Part shown: positions 10,335-20,438 of the stretch, one piece after another
How positions within the stretch are numbered: the first letter of the stretch is position 1
Layout: each line of letters begins with the position of its first letter
NCBI RefSeq assembly: GCF_037992945.1
Contig: NZ_CP150304.1
Location: forward strand, 3,537,501 to 3,601,500
Direction of reading: 5' to 3'
DNA from: Peribacillus sp. FSL E2-0218
GTDB taxonomy: Bacteria > Bacillota > Bacilli > Bacillales > DSM-1321
DNA length: 64,000 bases
Notes under the pieces: model-generated
Told to the model about the DNA's origin: nothing
The model's database searches: none
What the model saw: only the letters and a program-made list of their open reading frames with translations
Translations under genes and position numbers: made by a program

Positions 10335-11165
10335 CTAAGTATTCCAAAAGTGGAATGTTGAAAGGCTTCCGAAAAGGAAAAAGTTGATTAACACGATCAT
10401 GAAGGATCCAATATTCAGAAAGGCCAATGTCCTTCCATACATTTGTTTCCGGATTTTTAAGTATAAGAACACACTGTAGCCGATGAGCAATATAAACGAA
10501 CCGATGATTTTCATATCCAGCCACGATACACCCGGCACTTTTATATAGGCCCATTGGATGCCCAGGATAAGCGAGACCACCAATAAGGGCACGCCTATTG
10601 CCGCAAGGACATAAGACATATGCTCAAGCTTTGTTAAGTCGCCGAGTCGAAGCAGCCTTTTGCCCCATTTCTTCCGTTTCAATAAATCATATTGAATCAA
10701 GTAGAGGAGGGAAAATACGAAAGAAAGCGTAAATGCCCCGTAAGAAAGGATCGCAAAGGTGATATGTATGAGCAACAGCTCCGAAACGAGACGCTGTGCA
10801 AGAACTTGCGATTCTATCTGTACAGGTGCAAAGGTATGGATGGCCATGACCATGAAGCCTAAGACATTCGTAAAAAAGACCGTAAAATCGACTCTTAGCA
10901 AGCGATTGATGATTAATGATAAAGATACGAGGACCCATGCATAAAAGTATAAGCCTTCAAAAATCGTCAAAACCGGGAACCTTCCCGTTTTCCATACATA
11001 CAGAAACAAAAAAATTGTTTGCAGTACCCAAACAATAGAAAGCAACCAGAAAGCGACCTTGTTCGCCTTCTGGTCATTATTAAGGAAGTCCATAAAATAT
11101 AAAAGCATACTGATGGCATACAACAATACTGTGACTTCATGCAATCTTGTCATTAGTAATTCCAT
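10335..11165 (-). CDS. hemX: HemX membrane protein, CcsA-like
   Basis: 276-aa polytopic membrane protein with about eight hydrophobic segments, of the cytochrome c assembly (CcsA/ResC-like) family. In B. subtilis HemX lowers the amount of HemA protein and so tunes entry into the heme pathway. It starts 10 bp after hemA, with GAGG upstream of ATG 11165, and is followed directly by hemC. Confidence 0.93.
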   Translation of the reverse strand: MELLMTRLHEVTVLLYAISMLLYFMDFLNNDQKANKVAFWLLSIVWVLQTIFLFLYVWKTGRFPVLTIFEGLYFYAWVLVSLSLIINRLLRVDFTVFFTNVLGFMVMAIHTFAPVQIESQVLAQRLVSELLLIHITFAILSYGAFTLSFVFSLLYLIQYDLLKRKKWGKRLLRLGDLTKLEHMSYVLAAIGVPLLVVSLILGIQWAYIKVPGVSWLDMKIIGSFILLIGYSVFLYLKIRKQMYGRTLAFLNIGSFMIVLINFFLFGSLSTFHFWNT

Positions 11166-11175
11166 ATCTACCTCA

Positions 11176-12528
11176 TTACTGGACAGGAACTGGGTTTAGC
11201 AGGGATGCCTTGGAGCCGTTCCGTTCTTTTTCATCATCCTCCGCTACCAGGTGGTCTTCTATCAATTCCTCCAAATGGAAGATTTTCACGAAGTTATTCA
11301 ATTGCTCTTTTGCATTCGGCTCATCCGCCAGCTCTTTTGCATAAAGGATCGGATCTTTTAACATTTGGTTGATGATGCTCTTCGTATGCTTGTTCAATAC
11401 CTTTTTGTCACGCTCGCTTAAATGCGGAAGCTTTCTTTCGATGCTTTCCATCGTTTCCTTCTGAATCGAAAGCGATTTTTCCCGCAAGGAAGAGATGACA
11501 GGAACCACGCCAAGCAAATTAATCCACTGATTGAAGTCGACGATTTCGGATTCAATCATCATTTCTATTTTCTGGGCGGCTTTTCTGCGCTCTTCGATAT
11601 TCGCTTGCACGATCCCTTCAAGGTCGTCAATGTCATACAAGAAGACATTTTCCAGCTCGGCCAGCGTTGGGTCGAGGTCACGCGGAACGGCGATATCGAC
11701 CATGAAAATAGGACGGCCCTTGCGAAGCTTATTTACGAATGTCATCATCTCTTTTGTTACGAGAAGATCTTTCGACCCAGTCGAAGTAATCAGGATATCC
11801 GCTTCCACTAAAGCGCACTGCAGCTCCTGAAGCTGTTTTGCCTTACCATTGAACCTGCCGGCCAAGTCGACCGCTTTCTGAAAAGTGCGGTTAATGACCG
11901 TAACGCTGTCTGCACCATTGCTGTGAAGGTTTTGAATGGCCAGCTCTCCCATTTTACCTGCACCAAGAATCAAGACGTTTTTGCCGTTCAGACCGCCGAA
12001 GATTTTTTTGGCAAGTTCGACGGCAGCATAACTGACAGAAACGGCATTGGTGTTGATTTCCGTTTCTGAATGAGCTTTCTTCGCCAATGTAAGGGCTTGC
12101 TTGAAGAGATGGTTAAAAACGGTCCCAATCGTATCTTCTTTCTGTCCCAACATATAGCTGGAGCGTACTTGTCCCAAAATCTGCGTTTCCCCAAGGATCA
12201 TGGAATTCAAGCCGCACGTAACGGAAAATAAATGCTCGACGGCCCCATCACCTTCATAGATGAACAGGTATTTAGAAAATTCCTCTTTATCGATATGGAA
12301 CCATTCCGAAAGAAATTCCTTAATGTAATACCGGCTTGTATGAAGCTGGTCACCGACCACATATATTTCCGTTCTGTTACAAGTTGAAATAATGATATTT
12401 TCCAAGATGCTTTTTTTATTTTTAAGAGCTTTCATTGCCTCGGCAAGTTCGGCTTCGTTAAACGATAGTTTTTCCCGAATTTCAACAGGGGCAGTTTTGT
12501 AATTAATACCAACCGCTAGAATATGCAT
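11176..12528 (-). CDS. hemA: Glutamyl-tRNA reductase
   Basis: First committed enzyme of the C5 pathway: NADPH-dependent reduction of glutamyl-tRNA-Glu to glutamate-1-semialdehyde. The 450-aa product begins [21 protein letters not shown], as expected for the family. The nucleophile is C50 (STCNRTEIY), the NADPH Rossmann motif is [10 protein letters not shown] near residue 184, and the C-terminus is the dimerisation domain. ATG 12528 is chosen by homology; an in-frame TTG at 12549 would add seven unconserved residues. It is the first gene of hemAXCDBL. Confidence 0.97.
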   Translation of the reverse strand: MHILAVGINYKTAPVEIREKLSFNEAELAEAMKALKNKKSILENIIISTCNRTEIYVVGDQLHTSRYYIKEFLSEWFHIDKEEFSKYLFIYEGDGAVEHLFSVTCGLNSMILGETQILGQVRSSYMLGQKEDTIGTVFNHLFKQALTLAKKAHSETEINTNAVSVSYAAVELAKKIFGGLNGKNVLILGAGKMGELAIQNLHSNGADSVTVINRTFQKAVDLAGRFNGKAKQLQELQCALVEADILITSTGSKDLLVTKEMMTFVNKLRKGRPIFMVDIAVPRDLDPTLAELENVFLYDIDDLEGIVQANIEERRKAAQKIEMMIESEIVDFNQWINLLGVVPVISSLREKSLSIQKETMESIERKLPHLSERDKKVLNKHTKSIINQMLKDPILYAKELADEPNAKEQLNNFVKIFHLEELIEDHLVAEDDEKERNGSKASLLNPVPVQ

Positions 12529-12567
12529 CCTTTTGTTTTGCACCCCCAAAATTTTTCGTGTAAATTT

Positions 12568-12576
12568 ATTATACCA
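12568..12576 (-). promoter_or_regulatory. Extended -10 promoter of the hem operon
   Basis: On the minus strand TGGTATAAT, an extended -10 of the TGnTATAAT type, lies about 40 bp upstream of the hemA start. No good -35 is visible at 16-18 bp. I could not recognise a clear PerR box beside it. Confidence 0.5.
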
Positions 12577-12781
12577 TGTACAAAAATTGATTCACGCAAA
12601 TAATATGAACAGTTTATGAAAACATATGCTACCATGAAAAGACGGCTAAAACGCCAGGATTGCTCCAAAAGGTGTCTAGGCGGGATTTATAAGTTACATA
12701 CATATTTCGACATAGTGTACAAAAGTACCATATCAAAAATGGCAAAAAACTTCAAGTAATCGAATTGGATAGGAGGATCAC

Positions 12782-13264
12782 ATGAAAACGCAACGCATTT
12801 TCCCTGGAATCGTTTTAATTGGTTTCGGCCTATATTTTTTTCTTGAGCATTCCCACATCGAAATCTTCCCAGGTTTTTATAGTTGGCCGACCCTATTATG
12901 TATAGTGGGTGCAGCCTTCTTGATTCAGGCCTATAGCGGCAATGAGTATGAGTCGATCCTGCCAGGCGTGATTTTGCTTGGTTTCGGGGCTCATTTTCAC
13001 ATCGTAAAAAACCTGGAAATTTGGCCGGATAATATAGGTATCTTTATTTTAATCATCTCACTGGGTTTTATACTGCGGGCCCGCAAAACAAATAATGGAA
13101 TGTTTCATGGGTTGATACTGCTGATCATCTCGATTCTATTCTTATTCTATGATAAGATCACGACCTCTTTCGGGCTGGTCGAAACGAGCACGGCGAATAT
13201 CGAAAGGTTTTGGCCATTTGCCTTGATGGCAATCGGCATCTATTTTTTAGTTCGTAAAAAGTGA
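12782..13264 (+). CDS. ysxD: Small polytopic membrane protein (ysxD position)
   Basis: 160-aa membrane protein with about six or seven hydrophobic segments in short Gly-containing repeats (PGIVLIGFGLYFF and PGVILLGFGAHFH). This pattern is typical of small LiaF/LiaI-like transmembrane proteins. ATG 12782 follows AGGAGG by 7 nt. It lies between hemA and ysxC, where B. subtilis has ysxD, but is transcribed on the plus strand, opposite to its neighbours. Function unknown; the symbol is assigned mainly by position. Confidence 0.7.
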   Translation: MKTQRIFPGIVLIGFGLYFFLEHSHIEIFPGFYSWPTLLCIVGAAFLIQAYSGNEYESILPGVILLGFGAHFHIVKNLEIWPDNIGIFILIISLGFILRARKTNNGMFHGLILLIISILFLFYDKITTSFGLVETSTANIERFWPFALMAIGIYFLVRKK

Positions 13265-13281
13265 TCAGGCAGAATTCATAT

Positions 13282-13318
13282 TGAAAAAGGGTATTCCGGA
13301 TGCGGAATACCCTTTTCA
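13282..13318. terminator. Bidirectional terminator between ysxD and ysxC
   Basis: The stem GGGTATTCC/GGAATACCC is flanked by an A-run and a T-run, so it can end both the plus-strand ysxD and the minus-strand lonA-ysxC transcripts. Confidence 0.85.
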
Positions 13319-13319
13319 T

Positions 13320-13901
13320 TTACATATATTTCTTAAGGACACCCCAAGCCTGTTCTTTCCCTTCGCCCGTTTCACCAGAGAAAAGAAGCAATTCATCTTC
13401 TTTTTCCATATTTAACGTTTGGCGGGTGACTTTCAAGTGCTTCTGCCATTTGCCTTTCGGAATTTTATCCGCTTTAGTGGCGATGACGATCCTTGGAAGG
13501 TCATAATGCTTCAGGAATTCATACATTGCGATATCATCCTTTGTCGGCGGATGACGCAAATCGACGATCAGAAGCGCAGCACGGAGCTGATCACGGGAAG
13601 TGAAATACGTTTCGATCATTCTTCCCCACGCATCACGTTCGGTTTTGGATACCTTTGCATAGCCATAGCCTGGAACATCGACAAAATGGAGTGCTTCATT
13701 AATGATGTAAAAATTCAAAGTCTGCGTCTTGCCCGGTTTGGACGATGTTCTCGCCAGGTTTTTCCGGTTGATCATTTTGTTGATGAAACTCGATTTCCCT
13801 ACATTGGAGCGGCCAGCCAAGGCAAACTCCGGGATTGGAGTATTGGGATATTGATCAGGCTTTACGGCACTGATGACAATATCTGAACTTGTCACTTTCA
13901 T
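13320..13901 (-). CDS. ysxC: Ribosome biogenesis GTP-binding protein YsxC/EngB
   Basis: 193-aa GTPase required for late assembly of the 50S ribosomal subunit and usually essential. G1 is GRSNVGKSS (30-38), G3 is DVPGYG (75-80) and G4 is TKADK near 143. It overlaps the lonA stop by 4 bp, so the two are cotranscribed and probably translationally coupled, as in B. subtilis. Confidence 0.97.
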   Translation of the reverse strand: MKVTSSDIVISAVKPDQYPNTPIPEFALAGRSNVGKSSFINKMINRKNLARTSSKPGKTQTLNFYIINEALHFVDVPGYGYAKVSKTERDAWGRMIETYFTSRDQLRAALLIVDLRHPPTKDDIAMYEFLKHYDLPRIVIATKADKIPKGKWQKHLKVTRQTLNMEKEDELLLFSGETGEGKEQAWGVLKKYM

Positions 13902-16219
13902 TCGTCCACACCTACCAATGCATGCTCAAGGACTTCATCTACGTGTGAAACTGGAACAAATGTTAATGCTTTACGGACACTCTCCGGGATATCATCAATA
14001 TCCTTTTCGTTATTTTGCGGGATGATGATTTTCGTAAGTCCTGCCCGGTGCGCCGCTAAAGATTTTTCTTTAAGGCCGCCGATTGGCAGAACCCGTCCGC
14101 GTAATGTAATTTCGCCTGTCATGCCTACCTCTTTTCTGATCGGCCTGTTGGTAAGGGCCGATATTAACGCTGTTGCAATCGTGATGCCTGCAGAAGGACC
14201 ATCCTTAGGGACAGCACCTTCTGGGACATGAATATGAATATCATATTTTTCATGGAAGTTCGCATCAATATGAAGTTTCTCGGTTTTTGAACGGACATAG
14301 CTGAAAGCGGCCTGTGCAGACTCTTTCATTACATCGCCAAGCTTGCCAGTCAATATAAGCTTTCCTTTACCTGGTGATAAGGAAACCTCGATTTGCAGCG
14401 TATCGCCGCCAACCGATGTGTAAGCCAAGCCATTGGCTACCCCGACTTGATTCTCGACTTCTGCCTGTCCATAGTGGAACATCGTTTTCCCCAGAAACTC
14501 CTCGACATTCTTATCAGAAATGACGACCCGCTTTTTCTCCCCGGACACGATGATTTTCGCAGTCTTCCTGCAGATGCCAGCAAGCTGTCTCTCCAGACTC
14601 CGGACACCGGCTTCCCGGGTATAATAACGAATGATTTTGGTTAGAGCTTCCTCACGGATTTGCAATTGTGTCTTCATTAACCCATGGTTTTCCAACTGTC
14701 TAGGCAGAAGGTGATCCTTGGCTATATGAAGTTTCTCTATTTCAGTATAACCTGCAATCGAAATGATTTCCATACGATCACGAAGCGGGCCAGGAATGGA
14801 GCCCAAATTGTTCGCTGTCGCTATGAACATGACTTTGGATAGGTCATACGTTTCTTCAATATAATGGTCACTGAAATTATGGTTTTGCTCGGGATCGAGC
14901 ACCTCAAGCATCGCTGCGGATGGATCGCCCCTAAAGTCATTGGACATCTTATCCACTTCGTCCAGCAAAAAGACGGGATTGATCGTTCCCGCTTTTTTCA
15001 TGCCCTGGATGATCCGTCCTGGCATTGCCCCTACGTATGTGCGGCGATGGCCGCGGATCTCTGATTCATCACGAACTCCACCTAGTGAGATCCGGACAAA
15101 GTTCCTATTCATGGATGTTGCGATTGATTTAGCCAAACTGGTTTTCCCGACCCCAGGAGGCCCAACCAAGCAAAGGATCGGTCCCTTCAAGGAATTGGTC
15201 AATTGCTGGACGGCCAAATACTCCAGCACCCGCTCTTTCACCTTTTCCAAACCATGATGATCCCTATTCAGGATTCTTTCAGCTTTATGGATATTCAAAT
15301 CATCCTTTGTCGCATTCGACCACGGAAGCGATATGAGCCATTCAATATAGTTGCGGATCACAGAGCTCTCAGCAGAGCTTGAAGGCACTTTTTCATATCG
15401 GTCCAATTCCTTTAAGGCCGCTGCCTTTATGTGCTCAGGCATATCCGCTTCTTCAATCTTTTCGTTAAGGACTTCAATCTCGCCAGTCTTTCCTTCTTTA
15501 TCGCCCAATTCTTTTTGTATGGCTTTCATTTGTTCACGCAGATAATATTCCTTTTGAGTCCGTTCCATTGAACGCTTGACGCGCTGGCCGATCTTTTTCT
15601 CGAGAAAAAGAACCTCTTTTTCATTATTGATGATTTCGATTACACGGCTCAATCGCTTTTTCATATCGATGGTCTCTAGCACTTCCTGCTTCTCCTTCAA
15701 CTTCAAAGGCAGATGCGAGGCAATGATATCAGCCAATCTCCCTGGCTCTTCAATATCGGAAGTGGATGTGAATGTTTCACCGGTTATTTTCTTGGACATT
15801 TTTATGTATTGTTCAAAATAATCCAGAAGAGTGCGCATCAATGCTTGATGTTCCGCATCCTTTTCATCACTGTCTTCATATATTTTTATTTTGGCACCAT
15901 AATGTGTCTCATAATCGTAAAATTCAACGACCTCTGCCCGGTTCAACCCTTCCACCAATACCCGGATTGTCCCGTTCGGAAGCTTCAGCATCTGTTTTAC
16001 TTTTGTTAAAGTTCCCATTTTAAATAAATCTTCTTCCCCTGGTTCGTCCAACGAAACATCTTGTTGTGTCGTCAAAAATATAAGATGGTCTTCCACCATT
16101 GCTTTCTCAAGGGCTTGCACCGATTTGTCTCGGCCTACATCTAAATGAAGTACCATCGTTGGATATACAAGCAATCCTCTAAGCGGCAGGAGGGGGACGA
16201 TGATTTCTTTATCAGTCAT
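13898..16219 (-). CDS. lonA: ATP-dependent protease LonA
   Basis: 773-aa cytosolic AAA+ serine protease for damaged and regulatory proteins. It has an N-terminal LON substrate-binding domain (about 1-200), Walker [10 protein letters not shown] near 354, Walker [10 protein letters not shown] near 419, and the C-terminal Ser-Lys protease domain with the catalytic Ser in PKDGPSAG near 677. ATG 16219 follows GGAGGTG by 7 nt. It is first in the lonA-ysxC operon. Confidence 0.98.
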   Translation of the reverse strand: MTDKEIIVPLLPLRGLLVYPTMVLHLDVGRDKSVQALEKAMVEDHLIFLTTQQDVSLDEPGEEDLFKMGTLTKVKQMLKLPNGTIRVLVEGLNRAEVVEFYDYETHYGAKIKIYEDSDEKDAEHQALMRTLLDYFEQYIKMSKKITGETFTSTSDIEEPGRLADIIASHLPLKLKEKQEVLETIDMKKRLSRVIEIINNEKEVLFLEKKIGQRVKRSMERTQKEYYLREQMKAIQKELGDKEGKTGEIEVLNEKIEEADMPEHIKAAALKELDRYEKVPSSSAESSVIRNYIEWLISLPWSNATKDDLNIHKAERILNRDHHGLEKVKERVLEYLAVQQLTNSLKGPILCLVGPPGVGKTSLAKSIATSMNRNFVRISLGGVRDESEIRGHRRTYVGAMPGRIIQGMKKAGTINPVFLLDEVDKMSNDFRGDPSAAMLEVLDPEQNHNFSDHYIEETYDLSKVMFIATANNLGSIPGPLRDRMEIISIAGYTEIEKLHIAKDHLLPRQLENHGLMKTQLQIREEALTKIIRYYTREAGVRSLERQLAGICRKTAKIIVSGEKKRVVISDKNVEEFLGKTMFHYGQAEVENQVGVANGLAYTSVGGDTLQIEVSLSPGKGKLILTGKLGDVMKESAQAAFSYVRSKTEKLHIDANFHEKYDIHIHVPEGAVPKDGPSAGITIATALISALTNRPIRKEVGMTGEITLRGRVLPIGGLKEKSLAAHRAGLTKIIIPQNNEKDIDDIPESVRKALTFVPVSHVDEVLEHALVGVDE

Positions 16220-16288
16220 TTCCTGACACCTCCATCTTTTTAGTATCGTCGTTGTAAACTATTTACCCATGTTCTCGACCTTTTAACA

Positions 16289-16317
16289 ATTCTATCCTAT
16301 TTATATAGAAGTGTCTA
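16289..16317 (-). promoter_or_regulatory. SigA-type promoter of lonA
   Basis: On the minus strand TAGACA (16312-16317) and TAGAAT (16289-16294) are spaced by 17 nt, about 70 bp upstream of the lonA start. Confidence 0.5.
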
Positions 16318-16423
16318 TTCGTTTACCTTGACACGTTTCTACTGCTCTTATTATCTCCAATATTAATTAAAAAAGCACGTCTGAACTTGCGATTATTTTT
16401 CCCAAATGGACTTCATTATAATG

Positions 16424-16450
16424 CCCCGGTTCTATTAAGCCGGGGCACTT
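16424..16450 (-). terminator. Possible terminator of lonB
   Basis: A GC-rich stem, GCCCCGG paired with CCGGGGC, lies just after the lonB stop. The following sequence is AT-rich but lacks a long T-run. Confidence 0.45.
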
Positions 16451-16453
16451 CCT

Positions 16454-18124
16454 TTATACGCTTTCTTTTTTTGATAGGTCCAAGGACGTGAGGATTTGCT
16501 CTGATATCATTTCCTTTTTCAGTGCTTGATCCAGCACTTCTTTTACATGTGTAACGGGGATGATTTCGATATCCTTGATTTCCAATAGCAACGGCTGCAT
16601 GTTATCGGCTGGGATGATCACTTTCTTTGCCCCGGCTAGCTTCGCGGCCTTGATTTTCGGTATGACTCCGCCAATCGGCTTGACTCCGCCATGGATGCTG
16701 ATTTCCCCAGTCATTGCTATTGTGTGGTCAACAGGGATTTTATAAATGGCCGAGTATATGCCCGTTGCCATTGCAATCCCTGCAGAAGGTCCGTCGACGG
16801 GACTTCCGCCTGGGAAGTTGACGTGGATATCGAATTGATCGGCAGGCACCCCCATCGACCGGAGAACCGTGATCACGTTTTCGATCGAACCTTTCGCCAT
16901 GCTCTTGCGGCGGATCGACTTGCCATTTCCACCGCCAATGCTCTCTTCCTCCACGATGCCGGTGATATTTATCGAGCCTTTCTCATTCGATGCAGCCATG
17001 ACGGTAACTTCGATTTCCAGTAATGCCCCTGAGTTGGGACCATATACTGCAAGACCGTTGACTAGACCTATTTTCGAATTCGTTTCAATTTTCCGGTCCA
17101 TGCGTTGAGTCAATTGACTGCTATGTGCCATCCAATCAATATCTTCTTCTCTTATGAAGCTCCTGTTTTCATTAATCGAGATCCCGGCAAGAGTCTGGAT
17201 CATATTGACCGCTTCCCTGCCATTACGGGCATAATCGGAAATCGACTGCAATCCTTTTTCACTTATCGTGATCCCCACTTTATCGGAGGCATTCTTGGCC
17301 ACTTTCATTATTTCTTCCCGGTCCAGCTCGCGGAAAAAAACCTCTATGCATCTTGAACGGATCGCAGGTGCAATTTCATTTGGCGTCCTCGTTGTCGCTC
17401 CAATCAAGCGAAAGTCGGCAGGAAGCCCATTCTTGAAAATATCATGGATATGAGTGGGAATATTTTGATTTTCCTCTTGGTAATAGGCACTTTCCAGAAA
17501 GACCTTCCGATCCTCCAAAACCTTTAAAAGTTTATTCATCTGGATGGGATGAAGCTCTCCTATTTCATCTATGAATAATACCCCGCCATGAGCATTGCTG
17601 ACAGCGCCTTGCTTTGGCTGCGGAATGCCAGCCTGTCCCATCGCCCCGGCCCCTTGATAGATCGGGTCGTGAACCGAACCAATCAGCGGATCGGCAATCC
17701 CCCGCTCGTCGAATCTGGCTGTAGTCGCATCCAATTCCACGAAAACGGCTGAATTCTTAAAAGGTGACTTGCCATTTTTCTTAGCCTCTTCAAGTACAAG
17801 TCTGGCTGCTGCCGTTTTCCCAACCCCCGGAGGGCCGTAAACGATCACATGCTGGGGATTCGGTCCACATAATGCAGCTTTTAATGATTTAATCCCATCT
17901 TCCTGCCCGATGATTTCGGTGAATGTGCTTGGCCTTACCTTCTCCGCCAATGGTTCCGTTAATGAAATGGATCTCATCTTCCTTAATTGGTCCATTTCCT
18001 TTCGTGAATCTCGGTCAATCGAAACCTTTTGGGTCCGTTGGCCTTTCAATAAGTTCAAAAAATACAATCCAATAATAATCCCAAAAAACAGCTGAATAAA
18101 CAACGCCAATCCTGTCCAATTCAT
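16454..18124 (-). CDS. lonB: LonB, sporulation-associated Lon-type protease
   Basis: 556-aa Lon family protease. In B. subtilis its homologue is made in the forespore under SigF. The N-terminus is a membrane anchor (about 6-26: LALFIQLFFGIIIGLYFLN) in place of the LON domain. It has AAA+ Walker A GPPGVGKT (97-104), Walker B VLFIDEIGE, and protease motif DGPSAG with the catalytic Lys in the KIKAAKLAGAKKV segment. ATG 18124 follows AGGAGGG. It is separated from lonA by 234 bp. Confidence 0.95.
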   Translation of the reverse strand: MNWTGLALFIQLFFGIIIGLYFLNLLKGQRTQKVSIDRDSRKEMDQLRKMRSISLTEPLAEKVRPSTFTEIIGQEDGIKSLKAALCGPNPQHVIVYGPPGVGKTAAARLVLEEAKKNGKSPFKNSAVFVELDATTARFDERGIADPLIGSVHDPIYQGAGAMGQAGIPQPKQGAVSNAHGGVLFIDEIGELHPIQMNKLLKVLEDRKVFLESAYYQEENQNIPTHIHDIFKNGLPADFRLIGATTRTPNEIAPAIRSRCIEVFFRELDREEIMKVAKNASDKVGITISEKGLQSISDYARNGREAVNMIQTLAGISINENRSFIREEDIDWMAHSSQLTQRMDRKIETNSKIGLVNGLAVYGPNSGALLEIEVTVMAASNEKGSINITGIVEEESIGGGNGKSIRRKSMAKGSIENVITVLRSMGVPADQFDIHVNFPGGSPVDGPSAGIAMATGIYSAIYKIPVDHTIAMTGEISIHGGVKPIGGVIPKIKAAKLAGAKKVIIPADNMQPLLLEIKDIEIIPVTHVKEVLDQALKKEMISEQILTSLDLSKKESV

Positions 18125-18650
18125 TCTATTCCCTCCTGCACTCTCCTAGTTTGTCATTTCTGTTAGTATCTCCTTGGGAAGGGCGAAATTATCCAAGAAA
18201 TCAACGTTGTAAATTTTTGGGGTTTTGGCAGGGGAAATTCCGTTTTTCCGTTCAGATTGAGGTTAGACTTTCATTGCCTAAAGTTTCGGTGAGTTTGTAC
18301 AATGACCGTTTCATTGCACTGCAGGCGCTCCCTTTCCGCGGGCGGTCCTTGAGCCACCTCGGCTTTCAGCCTGCGGGTCTCAAGTGGACACGCATTTCCC
18401 GCAGGAGTCTCGCCGCCTTCCGTTTCATTCCACTTTACGTGAAAATGTATTTCGAATCCTGCCTAATCACAGGGTTGGAGGAGGGCATGGACATTGACCG
18501 TTGCTTTACTTTTCAGGCACTCGCTTATCCAGAGGAGGTCGGGGAAAATGGTGAGCTGCATTTTGGGTCTTTACTTGTTTAAACAGTTCTTCTACCGCAC
18601 CTAGCCACCTAAACATCGGACAAGAGGATAAGATCACGCGTGCAATTTGC
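18125..18650. other. Intergenic region between lonB and the clpX terminator
   Basis: Holds the lonB upstream region and one copy of a dispersed GC-rich repeat (18304-18436). A plus-strand reading frame of 143 codons (18151-18582) runs through the repeat. It has no ribosome binding site or recognisable domain, and the repeat part is shared with non-coding copies elsewhere, so I do not call a gene. Confidence 0.6.
18304..18436 (-). repeat. Dispersed GC-rich repeat, copy 1
   Basis: About 133 bp. On the minus strand it runs from AAAGTGGAATGAAACGG through GGCGGCGAGACTCCTGCGGG, the stem-like CCGCAGGCTGAAAGCC and GAGGTGGCTCAAGGACCGCC to GCCTGCAGTG. It matches the copy at 59728-59861 over its full length with few differences. 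This type of GC-rich intergenic repeat is common in Bacillaceae genomes. Confidence 0.85.
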
Positions 18651-18693
18651 AAAAAAAAGGGTTTCGGAATGAAATCACTCCGAAACCCTTTCT
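18651..18693 (-). terminator. Terminator of clpX
   Basis: On the minus strand the stem AAGGGTTTCGGA/TCCGAAACCCTT is followed by a T-run. Confidence 0.9.
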
Positions 18694-18736
18694 CTATACA
18701 GCCAGGTTGTACTGGCGTCTTACTTTTTCACATTCA

Positions 18737-20005
18737 TTAAGCGGATGTTTTCTTTTCTTGACCCTTGATGGTCGTGCCATCTTTAAGGACAAGCTTTGGA
18801 GATTCATTTTTGGAAATCGTGTTGCCCGTGATCACACATTTTGCAACATCATCACGTGAAGGCAGATCAAACATCACTTCTAGAATGATGCCTTCAATGA
18901 TGGAACGCAATCCACGGGCACCCGTTTTACGCTCAATCGCTTTTTTGGCAATTTCACTTAACGCTTCCGGTTCGAATTCCAATTCGACATCATCAAGCTC
19001 AAGTAATTTTTGATATTGCTTAACAAGAGCATTTTTCGGTTGAGTCAGGATTTCAATCAAAGCGGCTTCATCCAATTGCTCAAGAGTCGCAATTACTGGC
19101 AGTCGTCCGATGAATTCCGGGATCAATCCGAAACGAAGCAAGTCTTCAGGAAGTACTTTGGAAAGCAATTCTTTTTCCGCAATATCATCCTTTTTCACAT
19201 CAGAGCCAAATCCAATGACCTTTTGGCCAAGACGGCGTTTGATGATCGGTTCGATGCCATCGAATGCACCGCCACAAATGAACAGGATATTGGTCGTATC
19301 GATTTGAATGAATTCTTGATGCGGATGTTTACGTCCACCTTGAGGCGGCACGCTTGCAACGGTTCCTTCAAGAATTTTCAATAAAGCTTGTTGCACGCCT
19401 TCTCCAGATACGTCACGTGTAATCGAAGGGTTTTCCGATTTACGCGCAACTTTATCGATTTCATCAATATATATGATGCCTTTTTCCGCTTTTTCAACGT
19501 CATAATCGGCTGCTTGAATCAATTTAAGGAGGATATTTTCCACATCTTCCCCTACGTATCCAGCTTCCGTCAATGAAGTCGCATCAGCAATGGCAAAAGG
19601 AACATTCAATAGACGGGCCAATGTTTGTGCAAGAAGGGTTTTCCCGCTTCCTGTCGGTCCGATTAGGGCAATGTTACTTTTCGAAAGCTCGACATCGTCG
19701 ACTTTGCTATTGGAATTGATACGCTTATAATGATTGTAAACCGCAACAGCCAAAGATTTCTTCGCCTGTTCTTGTCCAATCACGTATTCATCAAGAATTT
19801 CCCGGATTTCCATAGGTTTAGGTACATCTCTGAATTCCACTTCTTCATCAGTACCAAGTTCTTCCTCGACGATTTCCGTACAAAGCTCGATACACTCGTC
19901 ACAAATATATACACCTGGACCAGCAACCAGTTTACGGACTTGTTCTTGTGTTTTTCCGCAAAAAGAACATTTCAGCTGTCCTTTTTCATCATTAAATTTA
20001 AACAT
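18737..20005 (-). CDS. clpX: ClpX ATPase subunit of ClpXP protease
   Basis: 422-aa AAA+ unfoldase that recognises substrates and feeds them to ClpP. The N-terminal zinc-binding domain has C13, C16, C35 and C38. Walker A is GPTGSGKT near 116-123, Walker B is IIYIDEIDK, and the IGF loop for ClpP docking is visible as VIGFGSD near 270. ATG 20005 follows GGGGTGA. It is monocistronic between tig and lonB. Confidence 0.98.
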   Translation of the reverse strand: MFKFNDEKGQLKCSFCGKTQEQVRKLVAGPGVYICDECIELCTEIVEEELGTDEEVEFRDVPKPMEIREILDEYVIGQEQAKKSLAVAVYNHYKRINSNSKVDDVELSKSNIALIGPTGSGKTLLAQTLARLLNVPFAIADATSLTEAGYVGEDVENILLKLIQAADYDVEKAEKGIIYIDEIDKVARKSENPSITRDVSGEGVQQALLKILEGTVASVPPQGGRKHPHQEFIQIDTTNILFICGGAFDGIEPIIKRRLGQKVIGFGSDVKKDDIAEKELLSKVLPEDLLRFGLIPEFIGRLPVIATLEQLDEAALIEILTQPKNALVKQYQKLLELDDVELEFEPEALSEIAKKAIERKTGARGLRSIIEGIILEVMFDLPSRDDVAKCVITGNTISKNESPKLVLKDGTTIKGQEKKTSA

Positions 20006-20368
20006 GTACGTTCACCCCTTTAAATACTCTTCCAACTCTAGTACATAGCGGTACCCAATCTTAATTGAAAAAAAACTAGGCACACCTCTAGTTAAGCATT
20101 CCAAATCCCTAGTATGTTTTGCATTTTATCATGTTCTTGGAAGTTTAGTAACAAAAATGCTCACGCGTCCGAGTTGTTAAATAAGTACAATAATCAATCA
20201 ATATGTATTTGCCCTTTACCAGTATGCCCAAAACTTTTGATTTTTAAAATTAGGATTCGCTGTATAAATATGTATATGCGGTATTAGAACTAATCTACAC
20301 TGAAATCCAAAAAAAATCAATCAGGAAATAACCGATATTTGAAATTTCCACTAATTCTCAATATGTAT
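20006..20368. other. Gene-free stretch upstream of clpX
   Basis: AT-rich. It should contain the clpX promoter, but I see no unambiguous -35/-10 pair. I find no coding signal. Confidence 0.4.
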
Positions 20369-20404
20369 AAAACAAGGCACGATTACTCGCGCCTTGTTTT
20401 TTTA
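20369..20404 (-). terminator. Terminator of tig
   Basis: Stem AACAAGGCGCGAG/CGTGCCTTGTT, AT-flanked on both sides, 35 bp after the tig stop. Confidence 0.8.
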
Positions 20405-20438
20405 AAAGAAAATATTAAAATCCGCTTACTTATAAAAA

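Noticed and set aside
12550..12600. PerR box at the hemA promoter
   Set aside because: Only AT-rich sequence with no convincing TTATAATNATTATAA inverted repeat.
16261..16330. A CtsR-type heptad repeat in front of lonA
   Set aside because: AGGTCGAGAACATGGGTAAA looks superficially similar, but the second heptad does not match GGTCAAA.
18151..18582. 143-codon plus-strand reading frame upstream of lonB
   Set aside because: It runs through the dispersed GC-rich repeat, has no binding site or domain, and the same repeat elsewhere is not coding.
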